Assembly: GCA_005408345.1 (NCBI GenBank)
Contig: SEMN01000015.1
Coordinates: 2,578,001-2,642,000 of the forward strand
Reading direction: 5' to 3'
Source of the DNA: Macquaria australasica
Taxonomy: Eukaryota > Chordata > Actinopteri > Centrarchiformes > Percichthyidae
Length of the DNA stretch: 64,000 nt
Positions 37,872 to 51,187 of this stretch are shown one piece after another; the stretch's first letter is position 1, and each line of letters starts with the position of its first letter. Position numbers and translations under genes: made by a program. Under the pieces are notes generated by a model, which had not been told where the DNA came from, made no database searches, and worked only from the letters and a program-made list of their open reading frames with translations.

Positions 37872-39843
37872 ATTTGTCTCATTCTTTCTCTCCTTCTAAG
37901 ACCTGTTTGGTGTATGATATCATTTGTCTGCTTATCCCCCCATTATCATGTTGTTTGAATTACTATCATTACAGCACGGCAGCATCAAAGCCTTGCTGTC
38001 GACAGGATCGTGAAGAGCTCACGTTGCCTGCAGAGCTGCTCCAGTCAATTCAATATCTACTGAGGTGGAGATTAACATATTCAGACCTATTCAAATGATA
38101 CAGGGATGATGCAGGCTACTCTTACAGATTACACTGTGCCCCATAAATACATACAAAGATGGTGATAATATAAAATACACAAAAAGAAAATAAGTGAGTA
38201 CAATGACATTGAGAGTTCAAACGGCTGTGAAAGTATGAATACATCTGTTTGGCCTTAGTGGCTTATACCTAAAAAGCTGATTTGCAAGAATTGAGTTTCT
38301 GTTGCATTGGCTCAGATCCCAGCACAAGCTCTGCTACATCACTCTGATTTCTTCTCTCTTACTGTACTCCCCATCGATGCAAATGCTGTCTGTGAAGGAC
38401 AAACTGCTGTCCATTACAATTAGGTGGAAAAAAGAATTGTGCATTCGCTGCCTTTACTCTGAAAGAAAATTTCGATCATGTTTATGAATGACTTCATCTT
38501 CAATGACACTACAGTCAAAACAATAGAGCAACCAAACCAAATAATAGACGTGGTGAAGTGTCCTCTTGTTTCAGTGTCTGAAATTCTTCAGTGCATCCTT
38601 ACAGGACTGTCGCTTTACTCTATTTGGTGACTGATACTGTGACACTCGTATGTTTTGCATCTTCATGGTAGCACTTACAGACCCAAATCTTTCTCTACCA
38701 TTTACTGTTGCTCTGTCCCAGCTGAAGTGCATGGTGCTAGCTAAAATCTGCCTGAAATAAATTCGAAAAACGTCTGGCAAAAAAACCAAAAAAACAAAAG
38801 GAATCTAAATGTCCAGGGAGTGTTTGAATCTGATCTTTTCCTGTGTGAGTGAACCCTTGCTGCACAGACTGATTGACTGAGATGTGATAAACAAGTTATA
38901 AAAGTGGTAAAAGGGCAGAAAAAAGTTTTTCAACAACTGTCTATCAGGTAGAAATTTCTGATACCCTATTGATTCCCGAGAAGAAAAGGTGTGTATTCTC
39001 CTTTTGCCTCCACAGGGAGGATCTTGCACACTGTCAACAGCACAACAGCACCCCTAGTGCCTTTTCAAGGACAGAGCGCACACTCTTAGGGTCACAAGGG
39101 ATCAATACTGTGACTTATAAGTATGGTTGTACCTTACCTTTGTTGCCAAGTGAGAAGAGCCAAAACACGTTTTAAACTGAGGTTACAGGTAAGAATAACC
39201 CTGGTTTAGAAATATGGAAAATATATTCCAAGCACTAAGTCCAAATAATTAAGAAAATGCTAACTAATTAATTAAGATAGTCTAACTAACTAATTAACTT
39301 GACATACTTATCCATAGTTGTATAACTACACTGTATGGAGACACACAGGAGAGTTTAAACCTAACTTCACAAGTCAGGAACACAAAAACTGTACTTTGAG
39401 TGGATGGATGCTACTTTCATGGAAGTAAAACAGAATATACCTTGTCTGGATCAATGAAACAAGTACACACACACACACTCCACAGAGGGAAGGAAGTAAA
39501 AATCTACTACCTGAAGTAGTAGCCACATTTTCACCCTCCTCTGAAATGCCTCTATACTCGCCCCTCTCTCTCCCTGGCCGGGCTGAGTTCCACTATCTCC
39601 CCTCCTAACCTTCCCAATGACAGCCGCAGGGGGAATTGATGCCGAGGCAGACATCCCGGCGAACATGAAGATATACTTTCTCCTCCCTTTTTTCTCCCAT
39701 TCCTCTATCCCTCCCTCCCTCCATCCTCCTGCTGCTCTTCCTCTTTGATACGTGAGGGGGTTTTAACCTCTCCAGCTGCTGAGGTTTGGCCGACTGGCTG
39801 GCTGGGGGATCTCAAGGCCCTACTTGGTATGCACTGTCCATGA

Positions 39844-39878
<35 letters not shown>

Positions 39879-42844
39879 CATATTGCCTACACCACAGTTT
39901 CTGCAGATTGGGGGAGGGCTGTGCGTCTGATAAGGGCTGCTGGCTGAGCCTGGCTGACCCACGCGGGCCCTTCAAAAGCTGTCAGAGCCGTGGCCCTCAG
40001 AGGGGGGCCTTTCCATCTGCACTGCCCCAGCCAGGGCTCACCCAGCAGGGGGCTAGATAGGGGTGAGGCCGGGGTGCTACTGGAGCTGGAGGCTGGGGGT
40101 GGGGGTGAGAAGGGTGGCTCCATATTCATGAAAGCAACACCAAATCTGTGAGCACTGGAAAAGACTGAGTTTTGGGAGAGTAATGCAAGCTTCGCTAACA
40201 CAATGTACATTTCTCATTGCTTATTTGCTGACAAATCAGCAAGTATGTTTAGTCAGAGATTCAGCAGCCATCCAGAGGAAATCACAATTTTTGCTCCACT
40301 GGCATTGTTGAGATAGTCAGTGAATAAAGTAAAATCTGTGGAAAGATGTTTGTCCTTCTCAGACAGATGATACTGTCTTGTCTTACTGGTTTTTTATACT
40401 CAGCTGTGGGAAAGAGGGCTAGAGCTGGTACATATTTGATGTGCAAACTATTGCACACAAACACACTCACATCTGTAGGCTTAAGCTCAAGGTTTAAACT
40501 GAAGAACTCGCAAACAGCTACAGCGGGTGTACTGTATAGACAAAACAACAACAACAAGCACTGAGGCAGACACCCTGAGCTGCTGACGTTGTTAGCAAAG
40601 AGCACAGACAGTTACAAAGGTTCAGTGTGATGAAGGGAGTTAGACAAATGGAGTGAAAGGAAGAGAAAGAGAGACAACGTGATGAAAAGGGAGGCTGGGA
40701 GGATTCTGCAGTGGCATTCCTGATGCTCCCGATGCTCCCGTCCCGCTTCAAACTATGCCCGTTGCCTGTCTTTCTGCCTGCCAGCCTGCCATCCTATCTG
40801 CCAGTTTAGCAGAGACAGAGAGGCAGTGAGGAGCCGAGAGGAGCAGAGATGAGCGTGGTGATGCCGGGGCGGCACGGGGGAAATCAGTGGGGCACAGGCG
40901 CTCCCAGTTAAAAGTGACATGACCTTTTGATTTTGTCACCTGTCACCAACTGCCATGTCTGACTCCGCACTGAGGAGTGCCTGCCATCCACCGCTGTTTT
41001 CCTCTGCCTCCGTCTTTCTGTCGCTCCGTCTCTCTGAATGCCTCTCTGTCTTTTTCTGTCTCCTGCTCCCACTCCATCTCCTTTTCTCGTTCTCCTTTTC
41101 TTTCCAGAGTTGCGGTTTTATGGGGGGGGGGGGTGGGGGGGGGGGCGAAAGTGGAGGTGTGACTTTCTGGTGGAGTTGAGGTATAATAGGCAGCATTTCC
41201 TCTTTTCCTTCCAGCTTTCCTAATATTTACTCTTCTCTACCTGTGTTGTGCGTGGCTCTTAATGAGGGCAGATGTCAAGGCACAGTGTGTTTAGAGACGT
41301 GGAAAAGATTTTTTGAGATGCAAAATCAGGGAGAAAATAGAAGAGATAAAAATAGCAATGACTGTCTTGTTCTAGAAATGATACAATGTTCCAATAAAAT
41401 CATCAAATTAATACTGTCTTGGAAATAAACCAGATTATTTTTACACTAATGAACAATATGCTGTTGTCAACACTGAGTGCTTCACAGTCAGGAAAGTAAA
41501 GCTTGCACTACAACAAGTAGAACTACATGGATTTAAACAAATACAAAATTACAATATTAGTAAAAAACCTTAGTCAATTATTTCAAAGGATGACTAAGCT
41601 CTATCAGGGAGATGAAACTGTATCTAACTCGGGATGTAGAGTGGGTTGAAAATAGTCAGCTCTATCTCGCTGTTGGAGGCATGTCTATAAGTGTGAAGTA
41701 TCCTCAGGCCATTAAGGTCTTCTCTTCTGTAATGGGTTGGTGGATCCAGTGGGTGAATCTATGTAATGGTTTGGAGCATGGGATAAAGAGGATGGTTCTC
41801 CCGTGTCACAAGGCCTAATTGCCCGTCATCCTGTGGTAGAAAGAGACATCACCGTGTTCTGTATGTGCCCTCTACGACAGCCTGCACTGAAATTAACACC
41901 TTCATAACATCTGGTAAGGGCCTTTCTGGGCCAACAGAACAGCAAGGAAGGATTTCTATCGGGATGAGTCTGTGCTCCTTAATCTCAACGCCGATCATAT
42001 ACACTCTCGTGCAAGCAGACACACTGCTATGAAAGATACACACATGCGTGCACACACGCCTTGCAGCACTTTTCTCTTCCAGCAGAGCTGCCTGTCCTCT
42101 GGTTGACCGAGCCCAGCCTACTGGCAGCTTCCTTTGCAACAGGCTTGGGATGGATCTGAGCCCCAAACTGTTCCAGGTTTCAAAACAAGATAGATATGGC
42201 GAGGACAGGATCATGCCATTAAAGTGCTCCTCCACCTCCCAACAATAGGAGACTCCACAAGAATGCAGAAAGACAGGGTGGGCCTTCATTGATAGTACAT
42301 TACTAGCTTTGAATGTCAAAGTAAAAGCAGCATCATACTCTACATATATTCAAAAGCATAAAAGGTCCTCTTCTTTGTTTGTTTGTTTGTTTCAGTGAGC
42401 ATGTTACAGCGTGACACACAGGTCAGCTAACAGCGTTGAAAAGTCAGGTTTCACAGGTCAGAGTGCTACATGATAAGAGAGGAGGTCAGCGACCTTGCTG
42501 GTGCAGCGCCTCCTTTAATCACTGTTCTGAGGACGCTCCGACTGCTTAGCAGCTACTGGTCAAGGTTGGGGCGAGGGTAAGGAGCCCTGATCCGGGATCT
42601 GTTTGCAAAGCAGCATGTAACCACACAACATTCAGTGACCCTGAATGGTGAATTACAGCATGTAGAGAACACTGTGTTTGTTTATTTGCAATAGACAGGG
42701 CTATGGACTGTGGTTGCGGTGTAAAATCAGAGAAGGGTCCTCACATTGAACCCATCAGATGAAGCAAGGCCCTTCAGTTCATTAGGAAGTCTGTACTCAA
42801 GTGTATACTTTTTTTTTGTTTTCTCTCTTTCTTCCCCCAGCCTA

Positions 42845-42882
<38 letters not shown>

Positions 42883-45800
42883 TTCAGAGTGAGTTCAGCA
42901 GAGATTCCTTTGGCATTACCCTCAACCCAGACTGCTGGAAAACCGCAGCGCTCCGGATGCTGACCCTTGCTCGGCTCAGCACAATGCTTTAATTTGGTGT
43001 GTTGTTTAAAGTAATTAGAAAGCCTTTTTCCCTTGTTTTCTTTTCTATTCTTTCCTGTTCTCTGCCAAGTGCGAGAGGGAAACAGTGAGTCGTCCATGAC
43101 TTCAGCTTGATAAAGACTCGGAAGAGGAATCCAGGGGACCGGGAGAGGAAGCGAAGAAAGCAGAGACTGTATGCTCTCGCTGTATCCACTTCCCCCCTGC
43201 ACCGCCGCAGATTGGGAAACTCTGTCTGAAAACAAACAGGGACAGGACTCGAGGGATACTTGTGTCTGAATGTGTGTGTTAGAGTGTGTACAGCATTTGC
43301 AAACACAAATGCCTGAAAATAATGAATGCTTACACTATTGCATTACTTTTACTGTATGTATTCAAATTTGACATAAGATAGTAATATTACGACTGAAAGA
43401 GGCAGAGAGTTGATAATGGCGCGAGGAGAGAGGGATCATCACGTTCACCAATCCTGAGGCAGTAAGATTGCAACGCCGAGACAAGAGAGACGATGATTGT
43501 CAGAGAATCTTCTTTGTGTCGGCCGTGCTGCTCTGTACTGTCACAGTGGCAAGAAAAGGAGCATTAATGGTGCTAATCTTTGACAATTAATCCCACTTTC
43601 ATCGGATATATTGTTGCAAAGAATGTCTGCACGCACTCATGCATATGCACGCTCGAGTACGCATACTTGCACACACACACAGAAGACAGAAATACACACA
43701 TATTTTTCTCAAAGACGCACACAGATAACTTTTATCTCAATGTACACACAATGTATTTTCACACACATATGGAAGTACCACGCAAACACACACATGCAAA
43801 TGTATGTGTGTTTGCATGAGCTGTAGCGTGAACACTTTGGTTGTGCCTGAATCATAACCTTGGAATAAAAGAGAACACACCAGACTATATCAGACAGCAG
43901 AACATCACCATCTTAACACACACAGTATTCAGTATTCATGCATCATGCACACACCTGCACATTCACTTACACTACATATACGCTATTGCTATCCCATTGT
44001 CTTGCACTGTGTATTTGCCTCTGACTATCCCACCACCAACCCAAACCAACTTCTCTACATACCCTTCACTAGCCAATACCAGCACTGGCACTCCAATCGA
44101 CACATATCAAGACTGTTCTGACTCATTTAAAGCCATTGCTGATTGTGCTCATATTAGAGAGTGGAGACACTGAAATTGAAAGAAGGTCAGATATGAAACT
44201 TTGCAGCAGCACTCTCATGGCTAAAAAAAACAACATTCCTGGCCTTGGTGATCTACTCAGCCCAGTGTCCCAAGCAGATAAGTCCTTTAAAATCAACTAA
44301 CCACCCTCAAACAACACTCTGAAGATGATGACATTGAAGCAACCTTCAGAGGCAAAAAAAAACCCCTTCAACTTGTATTGTAGCTGGGCAAACAATCCAA
44401 AAGACCAGCTTCAAGATGGTTATAGTTGGTGACAAAGATTTTAAATGGCACTGCTTCTATCGTAACGAATCAAAGTTAAAGTAAAAATATGCGGTCCAGA
44501 TTCCTGGTCTAAATGTGGAAGTAAATTACAGTGCTGTGATGCCACTAAGACAGTATCAGATATTAAAAACAGTGAAACTAACAGATCCTATGTCAGTACA
44601 CTAATAAGTGTCCATATCTCCTCTTGTCTCAGATCATAGGGAAACTTTGTAGAACTGAGCAGAACAGTATTATCGTATGAAAAAAGCACTTGCCATACAA
44701 GTATCAACAGTATCAACATGTCTTAATGTTCCAACCAATTCCTGAGGTACTTGAGACACAATAGTCCCTTTCAATGAGGAGAGAAAAGCAATTCTGCATG
44801 AAGTGGGAGTTACATGTACTTACTCGTATGTGAAGTGAGTGGCACATTACGAGAATATGTAACCTTTGTTGCCTCATTCTAATAAGGAAGTGCATGGGAA
44901 AAGAATATCATTAGGTCTGGATAAATACAAGCAGCAGGTGGGGGAACAAATCATCATGCCGGGTTTTGTCTTAAGGCATGTGTGATTTTTTTGTCAAGCA
45001 ATGTCGCCATCTACAGGCCAAGAAAAATAACCTCTGAAATGTAAGTCTGTATTATTCACAAATTAAGTGTTTAATTTAGTCTGTGAACCTACTTGCAACT
45101 GCAAACCTTTAATTCCTGACTTAACTGGCTATATCCAGTTTAAACCCTAAATTCCAGTATGTACCACAAACTACTATATAACCACCACGTTACTGTCAAG
45201 TAAAAGATGGCTTGTATCTGTCTCATAGAGGTTGTCTTTTGCTGATTATTGTCAACTTTTTAAATGAACAAATATGGAAATAGAAGCTTGTAAATAGAGA
45301 AGCTTAGCTCTGAAGACTTACCAAATAAATCTGTGTTGTAGGTTATGTACAGTTCACATCTAATTCCATTTTATGTGTAATATTACAATGAGATTTGGTT
45401 CATCACAATGACTGAATTTAATATGGCTTCCAAATCCAATCCAATCTAACCCAAAGAATCCTTATGAAGAGATAAATATACACAAATAGAAGGCGAGAGA
45501 CTGCAAGAAAATCTGAGGTCTGTTAACTGGTTATTTCCAACTGAGTCTTGGAAAAAGGCACTTATTAAAATGAATCACTTCATTGTTCACGCTCACTCCA
45601 TAGTCCAGCTCTCTCTCTCGTTTTCACTCTCTACTCTCCAAATGTGCCTGGCCATGATTAAAACATGTCTGTTTCTCCATGACATTGCTTTGACATCATT
45701 TAATTGGTATAAGAGATAAAAATAAATGAATTAAATAAATATACTACCAGGTAAGTGGCGTAACGTAGCTCAAGGTGACAGCCTATTATTTCTCCCCTTT

Positions 45801-48800
45801 CTTTGCCTCAAAGAAGGCAATGTGAGAAATGTGAGATTGGACTGAAAATGCAGCTCCTCAAGGGGCAGATGGAGGTTTTTTTATTTAAAAAAAAAAAATT
45901 CAGCTCAGATTTCTTTAAATTAAATTCCAGTTTTGCTCAAAGTTTACAACTGCAATTTAATCAAAAGGTATATTTTAATGAGTTTGGATTACTCTTATCT
46001 TGTTTCTTTAAAGAAGTATGTTGCTTTCTCACTCGTCTGTACATCTATACTGATCATAATCACCTATCACATTTTTTACTGCACAAATATGTGTTGTTTG
46101 TATTAAGTCTAGTATCAAAGGAATGATAAGCATGTAAATGTGATTAACGTCTCCATGGAACAATGGTGCCTGAGTTTCAACCCTGCGTTGTAGGTGGAAA
46201 GAGGCTTTTACAGTGAAATGAAAGAAGGTATGGGGTTACTCACCACATCTTGCCTGGTATCCTTCCCCGATGCGATGAGGATGTAGTTCCAGGCCAAAGG
46301 CAGCAGCAAAGCCAGAGGAATCATGTAGAGTTCAAAGTTCCAAACGACGATGACAAAAAGCTGAAGAAAGAGAAAAAGACAAAAACCGTCAGCAAAAGAA
46401 AAGTTAGAACAAAAAAGTGAGAACAGTGTGGACTAAGAATGTATACATTCAAGACCCCGTATTGACCCTCGTGGGGCAAACTCTTGAGAACGTACGCCGG
46501 CCATATGTGCGATTGGAAACGAACACACATTCAAACACATTCATATGCAGAATCATAACCACCATGGAACGAAGCGTAAAAATAAGACTGGGCTTCAACA
46601 AAAGGTACAGGCCTGGTGTCGGTGAGCCTAGGTTCAACACCCTGACCCTGACGGCTTTCTGGGCCCTCAGCTGAGGAGGAGGACGATGAGGAGGATGAGT
46701 ACGAGCCGTCAGAGCCTCTTTCCTCCTTGCCAATCATCCCAAAGGCTGAGGTCATGTACCGTTTTTAGCCACAGCACGTCAAAGCTGACCCTTCCATACT
46801 CATCCCCAAATCCCAGCATCTGACCTCACACACCCCACACCCCGAGACCCTAACCCTGTCACTCCAAGCCCCAATACCCTCTCTCCTACCCCAAAAGACT
46901 TGTATGCCCCATCTCTAACCTTCTCTGCACCCATCTGCCAAAACCATAACCTCTATACCTCCCCTCTCATCACCAAACAAGAAAAGTACCATCTGAAAAT
47001 TAACCTTTCCTAAAACCCTGTATTCTGGTTTTGGCAGGGCCCTTCAGCCTCTGACAACAGATTATTGCGGTGGTTGGGAGACGATATATGTGGGAAAGTA
47101 AAATTGCTAATGATGGAAGCTTGTTATTTTATGGCCGCATTGTGTCAATTGTGAGAAAGCATTGTGTCAACTGTTTCAAAAAGTTTCGCTGGAAGAAATG
47201 GGATATTGTGTGGGAATAAAATCAGTTAGAAAAAAATAGAACAAAATAATATTTGTCTTTTCTAATAATTGTACGTATAAGTATGCAGAGATTTTTAATT
47301 GATAAGACCTCAGCAGCAATTATAACAAATGCTGGAAATACAAACCATGCCTAATACTTAATCTTTTCTAGCAAAACATATTTATCAAATTCAAGTACAA
47401 GGAATCCATTACCTCAAATATGAGCAAAGAAGATTTGAAATTAATTACTCTCTGTATGGAAATGAGTCCATGTTTAACAATCAGTTCTGATCATGGGAAA
47501 CTTTTTTAAGAGTGGTGTAATTGAGACTATTACTGTATAAAGCAGATTTATTGGTCTGTGTACCAATTATGATCCATCCTGTTTGGCTGAGCAACATCAA
47601 CAGGAGAGAGAAAGCTTAATAATCAACAATCAAATTGTTTTATTTCTGTGTGTGTGGAAACGGAGAGAGAGAGAGAGGAGAGACTGAAAATCAAGCTCTT
47701 CATTGTGTTTACAGTCTAAGGTTAATGTGAATATGAGGTTCAACAGCCCCTCAAGAGACCGTATGCAGGTCTGCTGTTACTGTAGTGGAGCCAGTCGGAC
47801 ACTAAACTGCACACTGTGCCGTCGGTATTTCATTTTCCTTTTCATGCACACATACTCATGCATCTGAATATCAACGTAAACAACTCTTCACAATAACAAC
47901 ACAATTAAACAGTTATATTTTCTCAACTTGTCCCCTCCTCATGTAGAAAAGTTTGAAAGGCTCATATCCAAACTTTTGAATAGAACTATAACTTCATGTA
48001 AAATTAACTAACAGACACTGAGTATACAAAGCAAAAAAGATACATAAATTAAACATTAGAAATGTCCAGTGCATTTGCATAATGCTCACAGCTGTATTTC
48101 TTTTTCAAATAAACCTGAATGGCCTTGGTGCAACAACCAAATCTCCCAAAAGGATCGAAATCTTTCTCTGTCTCTCTCAGGCTCAACTTCACTCTCACAC
48201 ATACAAAGAGTCTATCTCTGATACAGCTGTGTAGGAGAATTGGAAACAAACTATTCAATAATTCATATTTGTATACTAATAAGCAACACAACCATTTCCC
48301 TTCATACATCATAAAAAGCTGTTAGGACCGTGGAAGCTCAGCAACAGAAACTCGCACACATACAAACACAACAACACATGTTCACACACACATTTTCTCT
48401 ACAAAATATAACCGTTCTAAAATTATCCATCTTCCTACAACAAATGATTTTAATTTACAAATCTGTAACACTGATAAACACTGGAATAATCTCTAACTAA
48501 ACAATGTGCAATAGAGGTGCAGAAACATGACTTCAGTCAAACAAACAAAGGAGCTCACTTGTTTTAAACCTATTCTGGTAGAAGCTATAAATAACCGCAC
48601 ACTTAAAAACATCTTCATCAGATACGCACAGTGCTCCTTTCAAATACTCTGCTATAAATATACTCTACAGTAGGCATACATTGTACTGTAAATATATTTA
48701 GTGTCTGGTTCCTTAATCGCTCATGGTATCATTATCACGCAACAGACAAATTCTTTGCTCCTCACTGTCCTGATGTTTCTATGAAACCTTAAAACCCTTT

Positions 48801-51096
48801 TTTATGTATTTTATTTTTTTCTTTCTTCTTTTTTCTTCTCCATTTGCCTGAGGTTGTTTAACCTGTCGTTCCCCTTCATTCCTCCTCCATTTGGTTATAG
48901 TAGCTGAGGGCGAAGTTTTGACTGGCAGCTAGAGGAACCGGACACCCAGGCTCAGCAGTGGCCAGCCCTGCCCCGTCTCCGTGCCCCCCGGCTGGGTAAT
49001 AGGGGCCCTGCAGTGCCTGGACCTTTCCACCAGGACTGGGCGATCACAACCACCCCCCACTGCTCACTACACCAGATAGCAGGCTCTTTGCCTGGGGAAC
49101 AGGGAGTGGGAAGGAGCCTGCTGTGGATGTCAGTGACCAGAGAAAGGCATAGTAAAAAAAAAAACAACGATGAAAACATGCTGGGTCGAGCGGAAAAAAG
49201 AGGGGTAAAAATGCTAAATGAAGCTCCAGATGTAGTCTATGGGAATAATTTGTAGATGACTCTGTGTGGTCAGAGACACATTATGTAGTGGTCGGTGACG
49301 GTTCATAGTGAATGTCTGAACACGCACACAGAGGGAAGCTCACCATGCTCCACTCTTGCTTTTCTGTTTAATACTGCAGAATTCTTACCTGTGTGGTAAT
49401 GTAAAAATATTCATATACACACAGTCAGTATGTTTTTCTCTTTCTGTAAGTGTGCTTCTATATTATTAAAATTATACAAACTCACTAATTTAGTCTTGCA
49501 TGTAAATAAATGTGTAACTTCTAATTGTTACAAAAACAAAAATGAGAGATGCACCCTATTTTTCCTTCTCATACTTGCGTTGTATGAAATATTATCTGAA
49601 CTACTAAAGAACAGTAGTAATCAATATCTATTTCAGAGTTAGTTTAGTTTATTTCTTCTATGGTGGACATTTGATTTTGTCACTAAAACTACTGGCAGCA
49701 ATTAATATTTACCCAGCAAATCCATTTTGTCATCATTTCTTTTAAAATGATTTGTGCTTCAACAAGTCTTTGGTGAAATGCACTGAAATGTCTAGGAACA
49801 AAAGTATTCACTTCATTGTCATAAAACAAAGTAAAATTATGTTTTCCACTGTCAAATCTGCTAAACCATTTCAAATATAGTTAAAGGCTACATTTTAACT
49901 GGGCAAATTTCACATCTAAGCACAAGCTGAAATACAAATGAGAAGTATAATTAAAATAGACAATCACAAGCATGAACAAAGTAAAACCATGGCAGTATAA
50001 TTTGTAGTATTTTGGCTAAAATACCAATACACAAAATCAGTAAACTAAATTATCTTGACAAGTCTCTGTAGTTGGATTTCATTAATTTTAATCTTTGATG
50101 CTCTCTCTTAATATTAAGAACTGCCCTGAACACAAGAAGATATATTAAAAATATTAACAATATACAGAAGTCATAAACATTTATTCAAGCACTCAGTGCA
50201 GCACATTGAGAGTTGTATCTTGCGTTATTTGTTTCAAAACACAACCCGTGTCCTTACGGCTCTGAGCCGCGGCACTGTGGGAGGGTAATATTCAGTACTT
50301 TGGCTTACATTAACCACACACCAGGCTAACTTTCCCCCTGCTCTGTCTCAGTGGAGTGAAACTGAAGTTTGGATTTCAGAGTTCCTCTTTATCTCTCTTA
50401 CATCAAGTTCCATGCTGGCACTAAGTGTTGCCAGATAGCATGTAGAAAGTCCTGTTAAGTTCGAGGGAACAAGGAGGGAGGGAGACTGTGTCCTGTTTGT
50501 GACCGGACCTAACCATCATTGAGTGGTGCTAGACTGCCCCCTGCTGTACTGCTGCAGAATATAGATCTACAGCACAATTAATGCTGTTCATCTGATAAAA
50601 AAAGCAGCCTGAATGACTAAACCCAATGTGTCAAAGCCAGTCATTTTGTAATAACATAGAAAATTCAAATAAAGCATCCACCATTTTATGGCGACAGTAC
50701 TGCAGCTGCACACGGGTACCTATGAGAAGTAAGGATGCTGTATCCCCAACTTCTCAACAAAAGGATTCACGCATTTTTCTGTTGAGTCTCTATCTCTGGT
50801 GATTAAACTCTGACTTGGTATTCTCTGTTAGTCGTGCCACTATATTTCAACTATCATTCATTTTGCAAATCAGGAGAGCAGTAAAATGTGAAAGTATATC
50901 TTTCAAAGCTGTCCCTTGCTGTGGGCAAAGACGAACTCCCGACTTTAAAACTTTTAAAAGTTAGACAGGTTCTTTGAAGAGGAGTCAAAGGAGCAATTTA
51001 AAGAGACCTGGAGTGGTGTGTACCACTGACTGCTATGGCGTATCTGCACTGTGTGTGTGTGTGTGTGTGTATGTGTATCAAACTGCCAGCCAGACG

Positions 51097-51187
<91 letters not shown>

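Larger units (their letters stand above)
35581..46243 (-). other. mctp1: mctp1 intron (10.7 kb)
   Basis: Contains simple repeats (CT 37833-37862 and 42848-42879, TG 39843-39878, G-runs 41122-41145). Possible non-coding elements lie near 35720-35960 and 40840-40990. Otherwise unremarkable intron; no exon recognised. Confidence 0.85.

Noticed and set aside
51101..51185. Tandem repeats considered as a CRISPR array
   Set aside because: They are dinucleotide microsatellites with no spacers, in a vertebrate intron.
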